From Choanephora cucurbitarum (lineage: Eukaryota; Mucoromycota; Mucoromycetes; Mucorales; Choanephoraceae), in assembly GCA_025331435.1 (NCBI GenBank), contig JAIWNI010000085.1, forward strand, positions 1-64,000: a stretch of 64,000 nt of DNA. The letters are read 5' to 3'. The notes under the pieces were generated by a model. It saw nothing but the letters and a program-made list of their open reading frames with translations. It was not told the origin of the DNA and did no database searches. A program made the position numbers and the translations under genes. Shown piece by piece: positions 22,900 to 32,961 of this stretch; position 1 is the stretch's first letter, and each line of letters opens with the position of its first letter.

Positions 22900-25800
22900 G
22901 TTTGAAAATGAAAATATGAAAAGAAAAAAAAAGAGAAAACGCGAAATCAAATAATAAAAACTTTTTTAGCCTTTTTTTTTCTTGTACCACACGACTTAAC
23001 TTTAATTGTTAACAGCCATGTCAAACACAAACTTACATAGTATTGCCATAACCAATCAAAATTGCTTTTACTAACTAGCTAAAAGTGTTAGCTTCAACCA
23101 ATCAAAATTAAAGCTATGGTTGGAAAAGCCAATTCTCATACTAAATCAAGTCAGTTCTTTGCAATCTAAAAAAAATGAATATTGGCTTCGCGTTTGAATT
23201 TGCGGGCAATGAGCGCGGGTGAGGGGCATATTGCTTCTAGGATATTTGTGCCACGAATAGGATTCACTTTCTGTCGCCAACTAGTATTCTTTTGAAGGTA
23301 AGCTTTTTTTGTGATACAAATGAAAAGCATGGCTATGTTGACAACTTATTTTCTTTGCATCTCTCCAAGCAAACTGGCATTCTTCTTCAAGAAAATACAA
23401 ACCGGTTTGTGTCTGTCGTCAGCAAGCCACTAATTTTTATCCTGAATGTGGTATGAACAATGTATATACCTACTTGATCTGGTATCGAGAACATTTGCAT
23501 ATCAATAATGAAGTGTAAAAAAAAAAGAGGGCCAGTGAGCTTGCTTGGTTTGCGCAAACATCAGCTATTAACAATATTTTAGTCGATCTAAATTAGGATA
23601 GATCCAAGAACCCATTGTTTTCTTTTCCTTAGCTGCAAAAGTCCTTGTTGAAACTAAAGGGCTTTGGTTTCCTGAAGATCAATGTGATACGAAGGAATAA
23701 GGGTTCGCTGAAGACCTTGCCAATGGATTGATCTGATTTCAAGATATACATAAAACAATACATCTCTTGCTTGTCAAAGCGTTGTCCCAGGCTTTTTGAT
23801 AAAGAACGAAAAAACAGAACTACGAAGAGACTCTATATAACTATTACATTTTGTGTTCGCTTTTTTTTTTCTCAGTGCTTTTCTGTGGAATTACAAACAA
23901 AGGAAGCAAGAAATAGAAAGTGTAAGTTTTGGTGGAAAAAGAGCATTATACCGACTGACCAAGGGTTCCACTGTTTGATTTGCTTATGAGCGATATATAT
24001 GATATGATGTTGGGGCAAGGTCATTGAGTTCGATCTTGAAGGGTGGCGATGGCGATAGAGTATAACAAATTTAGCACACAGATCAACCAGTGGTAATAGC
24101 TCACAGCACAAGACGATTCGGTTTTCTGTTAGCTGCGAAAGTGTGCGAATTGATATCAAACAAGTAGAGATCAGCTTATGAATCGCAATCTATTGCTTGC
24201 AGTTGAATTATGAGAAAACTCAGAATTGATTGGGTTCTGCTTTTGTGATGGCCTGTGGTACTGGATTATCTAATCATGACTTATCTGTAAAAATAACAGC
24301 TGCACATCTTCTCTATCGTTCATTCGGATGTTTTATATTTTATTGCTCTAATGAGGATGATAAGGAGAAACAAGCGCTCACAGATGGAGTTTGTAGGTCA
24401 TGCACATTTCAATTTGTCTTTTTCAGGTCTTCGAACCGAGGCTGCTCATGGTGATTTTTCTTCCTGCGTCGATTTAGTTGTAACTGTGTAGTTAGAGACT
24501 GACTTACTTTATAGAATAGTTTTTCAGAGAGAAAAAAAAAGAAAAGTGTTCGTTTGAATAGTTATATTTTCTCTCTAATTTGGTATAAAACGATAGTTAT
24601 ATAACACCTTATTGGTTCGAGAAGTACTCCTAGTGAAGTGGAGAGTGGACGGAGAAAATCTCGTCAAAGCTGATCAAACTAGTTCCAATACATATAGCCA
24701 AAAGCTAACAAGCTATTTTATCTATTTCTCACATCAAGCGCTACATTCATTTGAACACTACATTGACACTCTAGTATTTTTTTTGTTATTTAATAGAGGT
24801 TCAATAAAAATAAAAGTAAAAAAACTTCAAAGCAAGATATAGTTGGTTTTTCGTCTTTTACAGATGAATGGTTGTTACTATTTCATAGTATGCTCTCAAC
24901 AGCATCATTTTGTTGGTTTATCGAAGTATTAACTGGATGACATAATCATATATCTCCAAAACTGTATTTGAACATCAAACTGAACTTGCTCGTACATATT
25001 CTTTCTTGTTCTCCTTCACTAACCAGACCGGTTGACTTATTTTTAAACGGAGTGTTTTCAATAAAGCAAAATGATCTGCAAAGTCAAAGAAAAAAGAGCC
25101 CGTACATATTTGTTTCCCTGAAAAAAAAACAATATGCATCTATATGTATCGTAGTAGCTAAATTGGAATAGACCAAAAGAGCGTTTATTGGTAAATGCTG
25201 AAAATTTTTAGATCAACGCGGTTTGTATGAGGATCTCCTTTTTTTCCTATTCTTCACAAACTGCTTTACAAAATATCAGAGGATTTTATGACCTGCTTTT
25301 CTTTTTGCTATAAAATAAATCAATGTCTTTGTACATGGAGTGATACTTTATTGATTGTAAAGAAAATCAAGCGTAATCTGCTTGGTCTCTTAAAATGAAC
25401 ATGATATACAATGTTTCATTTTGTCGCTTTTTACGGAAAACCCTAAAAAAGAAAGATAATAACAGGAGAGAATGCATTTGTATACAGAAGCAAAATAACA
25501 AAAAAAGAAGGTGGGCCATGAAGGCATCAGTTTATGCAATGCCTTGAGCCTATTTTCACTTATTCGTATTTACTTTGTCAAAGCTCATTAAGTTAAAGTA
25601 TAATTTCTATATATCACCGGAGGACACTTACCACTTGTAGCATATCGCTCGAATGACAGCAAAAATTAGCCTACTCAAATCAGAAAGACTCTCCTTCAAA
25701 AGTAATATAATTAGATCGTATCACTTGTCATAATGTGCATGAGCACTTCTGATACAAATCTCGTATCAATATGAAACAGTTTGCAAACAATGCTTAGTGG

Positions 25801-26222
25801 CTCGAACCTTTCAAAATCTAGTTTCCACAATTTGATATTGAACATAATTAGTTTGTATTTCAGTTCAAGCCTCAAAAGAGATTTTCTGTTTATAGTGCAT
25901 TAAAACATCTTCATAAACAAATTGTAGAAGCAATCTTAAATTCTCCTGAAGAATAAAGCAGATATATGAGAAGCACATTTGTTCAATATATCATGTAGCA
26001 CATTAACCTGACATTGTTATTTTTAAAAATTGATCTACGAATTAAAGTCGAATGAATAACCAAACGTATTGTATTTGAAGTTATGACAAAATTAAATTTT
26101 ATTGATTGATCAAGATGAATTGAATTGATGAAATTAGATCAAGCATGCAAAGTATGTTAAGGATGTGCTTTCTAAAAAAAAGTATGCTAAAATGATGATC
26201 AATTGAGTAGATGCGAGATCAT
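22900..26222. other. Gene-poor 3.3-kb stretch
   Basis: The left end is the promoter side of the histone chaperone, with CCAAT boxes (see repeat at 23050-23109). Scattered short frames occur around 23630-23690 and 24220-24400. They look mildly protein-like but have no start, splice context or known domain. No tRNA-type A/B boxes or snRNA landmarks were seen. It may hold decayed sequence or noncoding transcripts. Confidence 0.45.
23050..23109. promoter_or_regulatory. Two direct copies of a CCAAT-containing 14-mer
   Basis: AACCAATCAAAATT occurs at 23050-23063 and again at 23096-23109 in the same orientation, 150-210 bp upstream of the histone chaperone start. CCAAT boxes bind the HAP/NF-Y complex. 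A further CCAAT follows near 23128. They may drive the chaperone gene or an unannotated plus-strand transcript. Confidence 0.45.
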
Positions 26223-26678
26223 TTAGAGAATGTCGAGATTAACGTTTTTGAGAATTTCGTTGTCACTGATGACATCCTTGATAAGGATACAGTTAGCAAC
26301 ATTTTGAATACCGAGACCAACGATGTTGTTGAGAATATTTTGTTCTTGGTTAGAAAGGTTACAGCGTACTGATGCTTCGTCTCTGCAGCTGCGGTCACAT
26401 GAGCCGCTACCACCGTTATTACCACCGTTGTTACCACCATTGTTACCGCCATTGTTACCGCCGTTGTTACCGCCGTTGTGACCACCATGGTTACCGCCGT
26501 TGTGACCACCGTGGTTACCGCCATGGTTGCCATCGTCGCCACCATTGTTATCATCGTTGTCACAAGGAGAATCATAGTTGCAGTCGCTAACTTCAGTTTC
26601 ATCACGACAAGGAGCAGCAGAAGTAGCTACAACGAGCAAAGCAAGAGCGAAGAGAGTGATTTTAGTGAGACGAGCCAT
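26223..26678 (-). CDS. Secreted Gly/Asn/His-repeat protein with Cys-rich ends
   Basis: 151-aa frame. I chose the Met at 26678 because it starts a signal peptide (RLTKITLFALALLVVATSAA) and a TATA box lies about 65 bp upstream (TATATATAAAGG). The mature chain has three Cys, then about 45 residues of NGG, HGG and HNGG units, then four more Cys and a hydrophobic C-terminal domain (LSNQEQNILNNIVGLGIQNV). The motif CRDE followed by Val and Cys appears on both sides of the repeat (CRDETEVSDC and CRDEASVRC). His/Asn/Gly-rich tracts can bind metals or form wall material. No family is recognised; it is likely a cell-surface or wall protein. Confidence 0.72.
   Translation of the reverse strand: MARLTKITLFALALLVVATSAAPCRDETEVSDCNYDSPCDNDDNNGGDDGNHGGNHGGHNGGNHGGHNGGNNGGNNGGNNGGNNGGNNGGSGSCDRSCRDEASVRCNLSNQEQNILNNIVGLGIQNVANCILIKDVISDNEILKNVNLDIL
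26400..26560 (-). repeat. In-frame Gly-rich minisatellite
   Basis: Tandem 9-nt and 12-nt units of the form NNTGGTGGT on the coding strand produce the NGG/HGG/HNGG tract of the secreted protein. Near-identical adjacent units imply recent expansion by slippage, so copy number probably varies between strains. Confidence 0.8.
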
Positions 26679-27602
26679 TGGAATTACTTTTTTAGATTGA
26701 GAGGATGATGAGGAAAAAAAAAATTCAGTCAAATCGGTAGCCTTTATATATATTTCGAAATAACATTGAACGTTCAGAAAAATGGCATTCGATAATTACC
26801 CCCTCTTCTTTCTCTTCCTTCTGACTGGATAAACTTCTTCTTCTCCTTTTTTCTTAAGCAAAAATTAAATCCAGACTTCCAAGGATAACAAGATTGCTTG
26901 GAACTGACGAGACTTCCAAATTAGAATAAAACAAAAAAGCAAAGATGCATTCAATTAGAAGGGATATAGACACATAAAGGGGCTATTGTACAATATAGAT
27001 AGCATAGTGATACATGCATGTTTTTTTTTACATCGCTTTCAAAAAATAATAGGAGAACTTTGAATGTAAAACATGAGAGTAATTAGCCCTATCTCCCATG
27101 AGTAATGTGGTGCACTTTTACATAGCATTCTAACTGTTCTACCAAGTATTTGTTCTGTTTCATAACAGCGCAAAAGGATTGTGCAAGAATACTCAATAGA
27201 CTTTTTTTCTTTTTTTTCTTTTTTTCCAATGTGTTCCTCTTTTTTAAGCTAACATAGATCTGACCCACAAACTAGGATGGATTGACATGTCAAGTTTTTC
27301 TTGACTTGTTAGTAATGTTACAACTGCCTTTGTTTGTCACCGATACAAACAAAAGAAATAATTATAGAAATATGGTTGAGCATGATTAAGTTTTCTGAGC
27401 GATGCATATATTATCTTACGTTTTCCTTAAAGACATATTGATTGAGCTAAATTCAACTTAAAGCTTCTTGCTACTATTATTATCATTCTATTGATTGATG
27501 GCCAATCGTTTTATTTGTATACATTATGCTTAAGAGCTGATCTTCACTTTATTTTAGGTGCAATTTTCCCATTTTGTAATGTTTGTTGCTTATTACATAT
27601 TC
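26679..27602. other. Intergenic; TATA box of the secreted-protein gene
   Basis: A minus-strand TATA box is at about 26742-26753. The remainder, up to the 3' end of the phosphogluconolactonase gene, is AT-rich with poly-T runs and no exon. Confidence 0.5.
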
Positions 27603-28361
27603 TTACAACTTGTACTCGGAACACGATTCTTTTCTTAATTTAGAAGCAGCAGCTTCGTCAATAAACCAATAGACTTTGCCACCTTGAGTAGGCTTTACTC
27701 TTTGACAAGGCAAATTCTTCTCAGGCTGCTCAATAATTTGTTGAACCATGTCTTTCTTACCATCACCAGCGGTGACAAAGACTACCAACTTGGAGTTGTT
27801 AACAACAGGGTAAGTTAAAGTGATACGCTCTGGTGGAGGTTTAGGTGAATCAACAATAGGAGCAACCCAGCGCTTGCTTTCTTCCAAAAGAGGATGGCCA
27901 GGAAACAAGGAACAACAGTGGCCATCAGGGCCCATTCCCAGTAAGATGATATCAAATTGAGGGAGCTCATTCTTGAAGAACTTTTTGAGCTGATTTTCAT
28001 AGTCTGTAGCAGCACTTTCAGCATCCTTAGCAATAGCATATTCCTCGTTAATTGGATAGATGTTTTCTTGAGGAATATGAGGGATATGATCGAAGAGTGA
28101 CTTCTTGACTTCAAGATAGTTTGAATCAGCATTATCATGAGCTACACAACGCTCATCAGCCCAAAAAACATGCCATTTACTGAAGTCAACATTCTTGTTG
28201 AATGCAAGTTCTTTTGACAGAATCTTGGGCAAAGATCCACCTGAGATGGCAACAGAGAAATAGCCATGATCAGCAATAGCTTCTTTAGAAGCCTTTTCTA
28301 CAAAACTATTAAGACCGCCAGAAAGGGCGTCGCTGTTGGCAAAAGGATAGACGATGGGCAT
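27603..28361 (-). CDS. SOL: 6-phosphogluconolactonase
   Basis: Hydrolyses 6-phosphogluconolactone to 6-phosphogluconate, the second step of the oxidative pentose phosphate pathway, supplying NADPH. Intronless, 252 aa, the usual size. Signature segments are VAISGGSLPKILS, WHVFWADERCVAHDNADSN, DIILLGMGPDGHCCSLFPGH and KDMVQQIIEQPEKNLPCQRV. The GMGPDGHCCSLFPGH segment carries the catalytic His region of the SOL/DevB family. No targeting signal is evident, so it is probably cytosolic. Confidence 0.93.
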   Translation of the reverse strand: MPIVYPFANSDALSGGLNSFVEKASKEAIADHGYFSVAISGGSLPKILSKELAFNKNVDFSKWHVFWADERCVAHDNADSNYLEVKKSLFDHIPHIPQENIYPINEEYAIAKDAESAATDYENQLKKFFKNELPQFDIILLGMGPDGHCCSLFPGHPLLEESKRWVAPIVDSPKPPPERITLTYPVVNNSKLVVFVTAGDGKKDMVQQIIEQPEKNLPCQRVKPTQGGKVYWFIDEAAASKLRKESCSEYKL

Positions 28362-28581
28362 GTTTCGTTACTTCGTGTCAGTCGAATACTAAAAGAAGTT
28401 TATGACACGTACTTCAAACATTACGTATTTTTTTTTAGTCCATGTATCGGAAATTCAATAGAAATTTTGTAGTCAAATTGTCTCTCTTTTTTTTCTTTAT
28501 TGTTTCTCTTTGGATTTTATGCAAAGCCGATTTGATTGAAGGAACAGTATAATGTCCTGATCAATTGTACTCTGATACATC

Positions 28582-30130
28582 TTAATTGGAGCCATTATTG
28601 GATCTCTCATTTGAAAGAGGACGTCTTGGGCTTGATGATCTACGGCGAGGGCTAGGTGATCTGCGAGGACTTACGGAACGACTATCAGAACGACGTCTGC
28701 GGCGGGGGCTTGGAGAATGTCTTCTTGGGCTACGGGAACGTCTTCTGGGACTACGGGAGCGTCTTCTTGGACTGCGAGAACGTCTTCTTGGGCTACGAGA
28801 GCGGGATTGAGAATGAGATCTACGTCTTCGAGAGGAACTTGCGCCGCCATTGTTTTTCTCGCTAAACAATATATGCATGTCATGCATAAATAAACAGGAA
28901 TATTTGCCACTACTTTTTCAAATACTTACGGACAGTCGCGAGCTCTATGACCGGTCTGACCACATTCACTAAAAGTAATTAACAACAAAGTTAGGTTTAT
29001 TAAACACTTGCTCCTATTCAACTTCAATACAAACGCTTCACTTACAAACAACTACCCTTTTGGAATCTCAATGCACGTTCGCCACTATAAACGGATGTAA
29101 ACAACCAAAGAAAAATGCAATACTTTAAATACTTTACCTTCCTTTTGGCAAGGAGCTAAATACATATTTTAGAAAGAAAAGGAGACAGTTAAAGAACAGT
29201 CTAAAATGTGAATAAAACTAAATGCTACAAACTTACCATTCATTAGCACTAAATATAACAAAAGGTTATGGTAAAGAAAAGAAAGAAGGAATTAGTTGCA
29301 TGAAACAAGATCAAGACAAAACAAGGATTATAGGGGAATCATCTTTCTTACATGTGCCCTAATAGATATGGAGAGAAATACACATTATGTCAATAGACTT
29401 TAACAACCTTTGCGTATTGAAAAAACACCAACCGAATTCACCACAGTTATAGCATCTATCATTGCTGTCGCTGCTTTGTGCGTCTCTTCTACCTCTGTCT
29501 GATCTATAATCGCGGTCACGATTGCGACGACTATCACGGTCACGCGACTCTAGTCGGTTACGAGCAACATTAGCAACCTGAACAACCAGTCTGTCATCTT
29601 CAAGTCTGTAGCCGTTCAACTCCTTAGCAGCATCGTCCGCCTCTATTAACAGTCAAGCAAAAAATGAGTAATTTAACCCAAAAAAAAACGAAGCAAAGGA
29701 TTATGTTTGTCATTTACCTCTAACACTCTTTTGGTTTTCAAACAAAAAAAGGGAAAATTATTAAGTTAACATAAGCGTTTCTTTCTTTGAGCTAGAACCC
29801 ATTCAAGCTCATAATACATACATCAAATTCGATAAAAGCATAATAGTCCTAAACGACGTTTAATTCAAATACTGTCTCTTCGCTTCTCTTCTAACTTACT
29901 CTGAGAATAAAGTCTCTCACTCGGCCATATCGAGAGAAGAGGTCCTTTAAGTCTTGCTCGCGTACATAACGGTTGATATTGCCTAAGTAGCAACAGATAA
30001 ATAAAAGTTCATTGTTTTTCTTTCTGAGCCAATTTCTCTACGCACCAACATAGAGACGACAAGGGTTAGGTCTAGCTCGATCTCCTCCTCTGTCACGATC
30101 ACCACGATCTCTATCTCCGTAATATGACAT
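28582..30130 (-). CDS. SR splicing factor with one RRM, two CCHC zinc knuckles and an RS domain
   Basis: Likely splicing regulator. Eleven exons join in frame to 269 aa: 30130-30046, 29982-29900, 29848-29822, 29727-29718 (10 nt), 29642-29433, 29358-29352 (7 nt), 29248-29237 (12 nt), 29155-29138 (18 nt), 29084-29046, 28968-28930, 28861-28582. The RRM reads CRLYVGNINRYVREQDLKDL, DYYAFIEFDSVREADDAAKE and LEDDRLVVQVAN. An Arg/Asp-rich linker leads to two knuckles, CYNCGEFGHIANEC and CFECGQTGHRARDC (both CX2CX4HX4C), then repeated SRSPRRR units. One RRM plus two knuckles is the layout of plant RS2Z proteins; animal SRSF7 has one knuckle. The micro-exons are supported by every splice site being GT-AG and by the frame and knuckle closing perfectly. 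Confidence 0.87.
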
Positions 30131-31531
30131 AGTGGAACTACAAAAAGGGGCTGAACTGCTGAAAAAAAAATAAAAAAATAAAATAAGATTGGAAACTGAT
30201 GGTGATTGGCTCAGTACACGCCAGCAAGGGTGCATTGAGTTTGCGCTTGAGGATTTTTTTTATCGCGTACGGCACTTTAAAATTTTAAAAATCTTGATAT
30301 GGATATCATCTGTAATGATATGATAGGCTCTCGTAAGAAACAATATAGGCACAAAAGCATCAATGTCAGTATGACTTGTTTTCGTATTTCTATAAGAAAA
30401 CGTTGTGTCAGAATCTTGATAACTTTTAGAACAGCTAATGTGCATTTGCTGTTTGAGAGAGAAAATATGTCGGTATATGTCCTAGTAGATAAAAATGAAG
30501 ATTCAAAGAAAACATGGATAAAAATCAAACGCACTCTGAAGTACTGGAATTTCTTACAGATACGAAATGGTCCTCTAAGGCTTAAAAATGAAATCGAGGC
30601 TCTATTTCTTGCTATCCAACTTCATAAAGAATAGCCATTGTACTTACTACTTTTGACAAAACCAAACAACAAAATGTCTTTTTTTTTATAGACACTTGGT
30701 TTTTGGAATTTGGTTTGACATACTACTTGATTCGGTGAGTCTGCTACATATGAAACATCAAACTTTTGCATTTTATTTTGAATGGGATACATACATGAAT
30801 TGAGTTTTCCCTTCTAGAGTTCATACAACAACCTAATAGTCTTGCGTCTTTCTGTCTTTTCGTAATTAAGAAACAGAGCGAGATCAACTTTGGAGAGTGT
30901 TAGGGCTCTATCAAGTGCTCCATCTTTCATGGATCTGGCCTGATTTGATGATTTAGTGAATACGCTTTTTGTTTGATTCTTAATATAGGGTATTTCACTA
31001 ACGATTTAAGTACAGTCTACAATATGTCTTTAGGCACCCTATTCTCAGCTCTTGGTAAGCTCGATCTCAAATTGAAAATCCTGTCTTCAAGTTCCTTTTT
31101 ATTCATTTGCTTTTGTTGCTTCGGACAAAAAAGCTTCTCAGTTCCTTTATATAGCAGCCTTGGCCCATCAAATTAAGTAATTTCGTCATGGGCACAAGTT
31201 GTTTTTCCCGGATCCCTCAATTTGGGAGTACCATATGCTTATGTTGACCATTGTGTCAAATCGAAAAATGAACAAAATTGAATAGGACAAGAAGTTATAA
31301 CAGGATGTTTATATCTTTGATTCAGCTTGGCAATAAGTCCCTTCAAACCGAGTTTTGATATGGACTAAAGACTAAATAAGCCCACATCATATTATCATCC
31401 CATGAGTTTTAAGCAGAAAAAAAAATGAGGCCAGTTACACAATTTACAAAGACAGATCCCATTAAATTTATTCTATTTTTCCTTTGTTTAATTTTTATTT
31501 CTTCTTACAAATATAGTTTTACGGAAACAAA
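30131..31531. other. Divergent intergenic region, nothing firmly coding
   Basis: Shared upstream region of the SR gene and the trimethyllysine dioxygenase gene. A 111-codon plus-strand frame (30299-30634) and smaller frames have no recognisable domain, signal or splice context. I do not call them genes. Confidence 0.5.
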
Positions 31532-32806
31532 ATGCAAAGTCTTTTTAGTCTTCGGGTACTTGCAAGCTCAAGGCAAATCAACCGGGCTTTTTTTTCTACA
31601 TCAGCTGCATGCTTACATAAACCAAATGCTCGTAAGCAATTACAAGGCACAGGCGCAGTACCCCAAAGAGCTGGTCTCGCAAATGACAAAGAAGTCTATC
31701 TAGATTGGAACGCACGAAAGACAAGTCTTTTCAGCCATTTTTGGTTGAGAGATCATTGTCGTTGCAAAGAGTGCTACCATCCTGTCACACGTCAACGCCT
31801 TGTTGACACTTTCTCGATTCCTCGAGATATTCAGCCGACAGCTGTTGATAGCACAGAGGAGGGATTGTCTGTCACGTGGGCCGATGGGCATCAATCAGCC
31901 TACGCTTGGGATTGGTTGCACACTCATTCCTATAGTCCTACACTTCGCACCTCCGAGCCCTTGGCATACAAACGACCTAAATTATGGGATGCCCAACTAC
32001 AGTTAACACCCATCGACCACGAGGCAGTGATGGAAACAGATGACGGTCTCAGGCAATGGCTGGATCAACTAGAGACCTATGGTATTTCATTTATTGAAGG
32101 ATGTCCTACTACTGTTGAGGCCACCGAAAAACTGGCTCGACGTCTTTGCTTTTTGCGTGAAACACATTACTCTCAAGGCATCTGGTCTTTCACAGCCGAT
32201 TTAGCTCATGCAGATACAGCCTACACCCAGTTAGCGCTAGGAGCTCATACAGACAATACTTATTTCACTGAACCTGCAGGCCTGCAAATGTTTCACAAGC
32301 TAGAATTTGAGGGCAAGGGTGGTGATTCATTGTTTGTAGATGGTTTCGAAATTGCCAGACAGTTGAAGGAAGAATCGCCAAATGCCTATCGTACACTGTC
32401 CAATACGCGCATACCTACGCACTCAGCAGGCGATGAACATGTTCTCATTGTGCCCACTCCTCGTGCCTTTCCTATCTTAAACCATGGGCCTGACGGCGAG
32501 CTCTTTCAAATACGTTATAACAATGACGACAGATCAACGTTGAATCATTTGAGCTCAACACAACTTGAGGAGTTCTATGACGCTTTGTTTTTATGGAATG
32601 ACTTACTGAAATCCAAGAAGAATGAACTTTGGGATACGCTTGCTCCAGGACGTGTTGTTACATTTGACAATTGGCGTGTTTTGCATGGTCGTAGTGCCTT
32701 TTCGGGTCACCGTCGTATTTGTGGCGCTTACTTTCCTTGGGACGATTACAAGAGCCGAGCTAGAACACTTAGAATGACACCTCAAGATAAGGATCGCCTC
32801 CTATAA
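31532..32806 (+). CDS. TMLH: Trimethyllysine dioxygenase, mitochondrial
   Basis: Fe(II)/2-oxoglutarate dioxygenase that hydroxylates N6-trimethyllysine, the first step of carnitine biosynthesis. Intronless, 424 aa. The N-terminus SLFSLRVLASSRQINRAFFS is a likely mitochondrial presequence. The zinc-binding N-domain shows HFWLRDHCRCKECYHPVTRQ. The catalytic domain has GAHTDNTYFTEPAGLQMFHK (His and Asp metal ligands), GELFQIRYNNDDRS, and NWRVLHGRSAFSGHRRICGA with the distal His and 2-oxoglutarate Arg. The DTAYTQLAL and WRVLHGR blocks favour trimethyllysine dioxygenase over gamma-butyrobetaine dioxygenase. Confidence 0.88.
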   Translation: MQSLFSLRVLASSRQINRAFFSTSAACLHKPNARKQLQGTGAVPQRAGLANDKEVYLDWNARKTSLFSHFWLRDHCRCKECYHPVTRQRLVDTFSIPRDIQPTAVDSTEEGLSVTWADGHQSAYAWDWLHTHSYSPTLRTSEPLAYKRPKLWDAQLQLTPIDHEAVMETDDGLRQWLDQLETYGISFIEGCPTTVEATEKLARRLCFLRETHYSQGIWSFTADLAHADTAYTQLALGAHTDNTYFTEPAGLQMFHKLEFEGKGGDSLFVDGFEIARQLKEESPNAYRTLSNTRIPTHSAGDEHVLIVPTPRAFPILNHGPDGELFQIRYNNDDRSTLNHLSSTQLEEFYDALFLWNDLLKSKKNELWDTLAPGRVVTFDNWRVLHGRSAFSGHRRICGAYFPWDDYKSRARTLRMTPQDKDRLL

Positions 32807-32961
32807 GTCGATGTTTATTTGTTTCAGGTTAAGCTAGAGGATAAATAAATAACATGTTATTGTCTTTTTTTTTCTTCTCTTTTTTCTTTCCTCATTTTTT
32901 GTTGCCAAATGATTATGAGTACAGGTAAAAGCTAGTTTTCATATATTTGCAAGACATACTG

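Noticed and set aside
24600..24625. GGTTCGAG-containing sequence considered as a tRNA B box
   Set aside because: No A box, acceptor stem or anticodon loop can be built around it.
26219..26708. Several overlapping repeat-rich frames on both strands (Thr/Met/Val-rich, His/Arg/Tyr-rich)
   Set aside because: They are the other reading frames of the Gly-coding repeat; only the frame starting at 26678 has a signal peptide, a TATA box and a sensible C-terminus.
28586..28865. Leu/Arg/Gly-rich plus-strand frames
   Set aside because: They are antisense to the RS domain of the SR protein; repeat composition alone keeps them open.
30299..30634. 111-codon plus-strand frame upstream of trimethyllysine dioxygenase
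   Set aside because: No recognisable domain, no splice context, AT-driven composition, and competing frames on the other strand.
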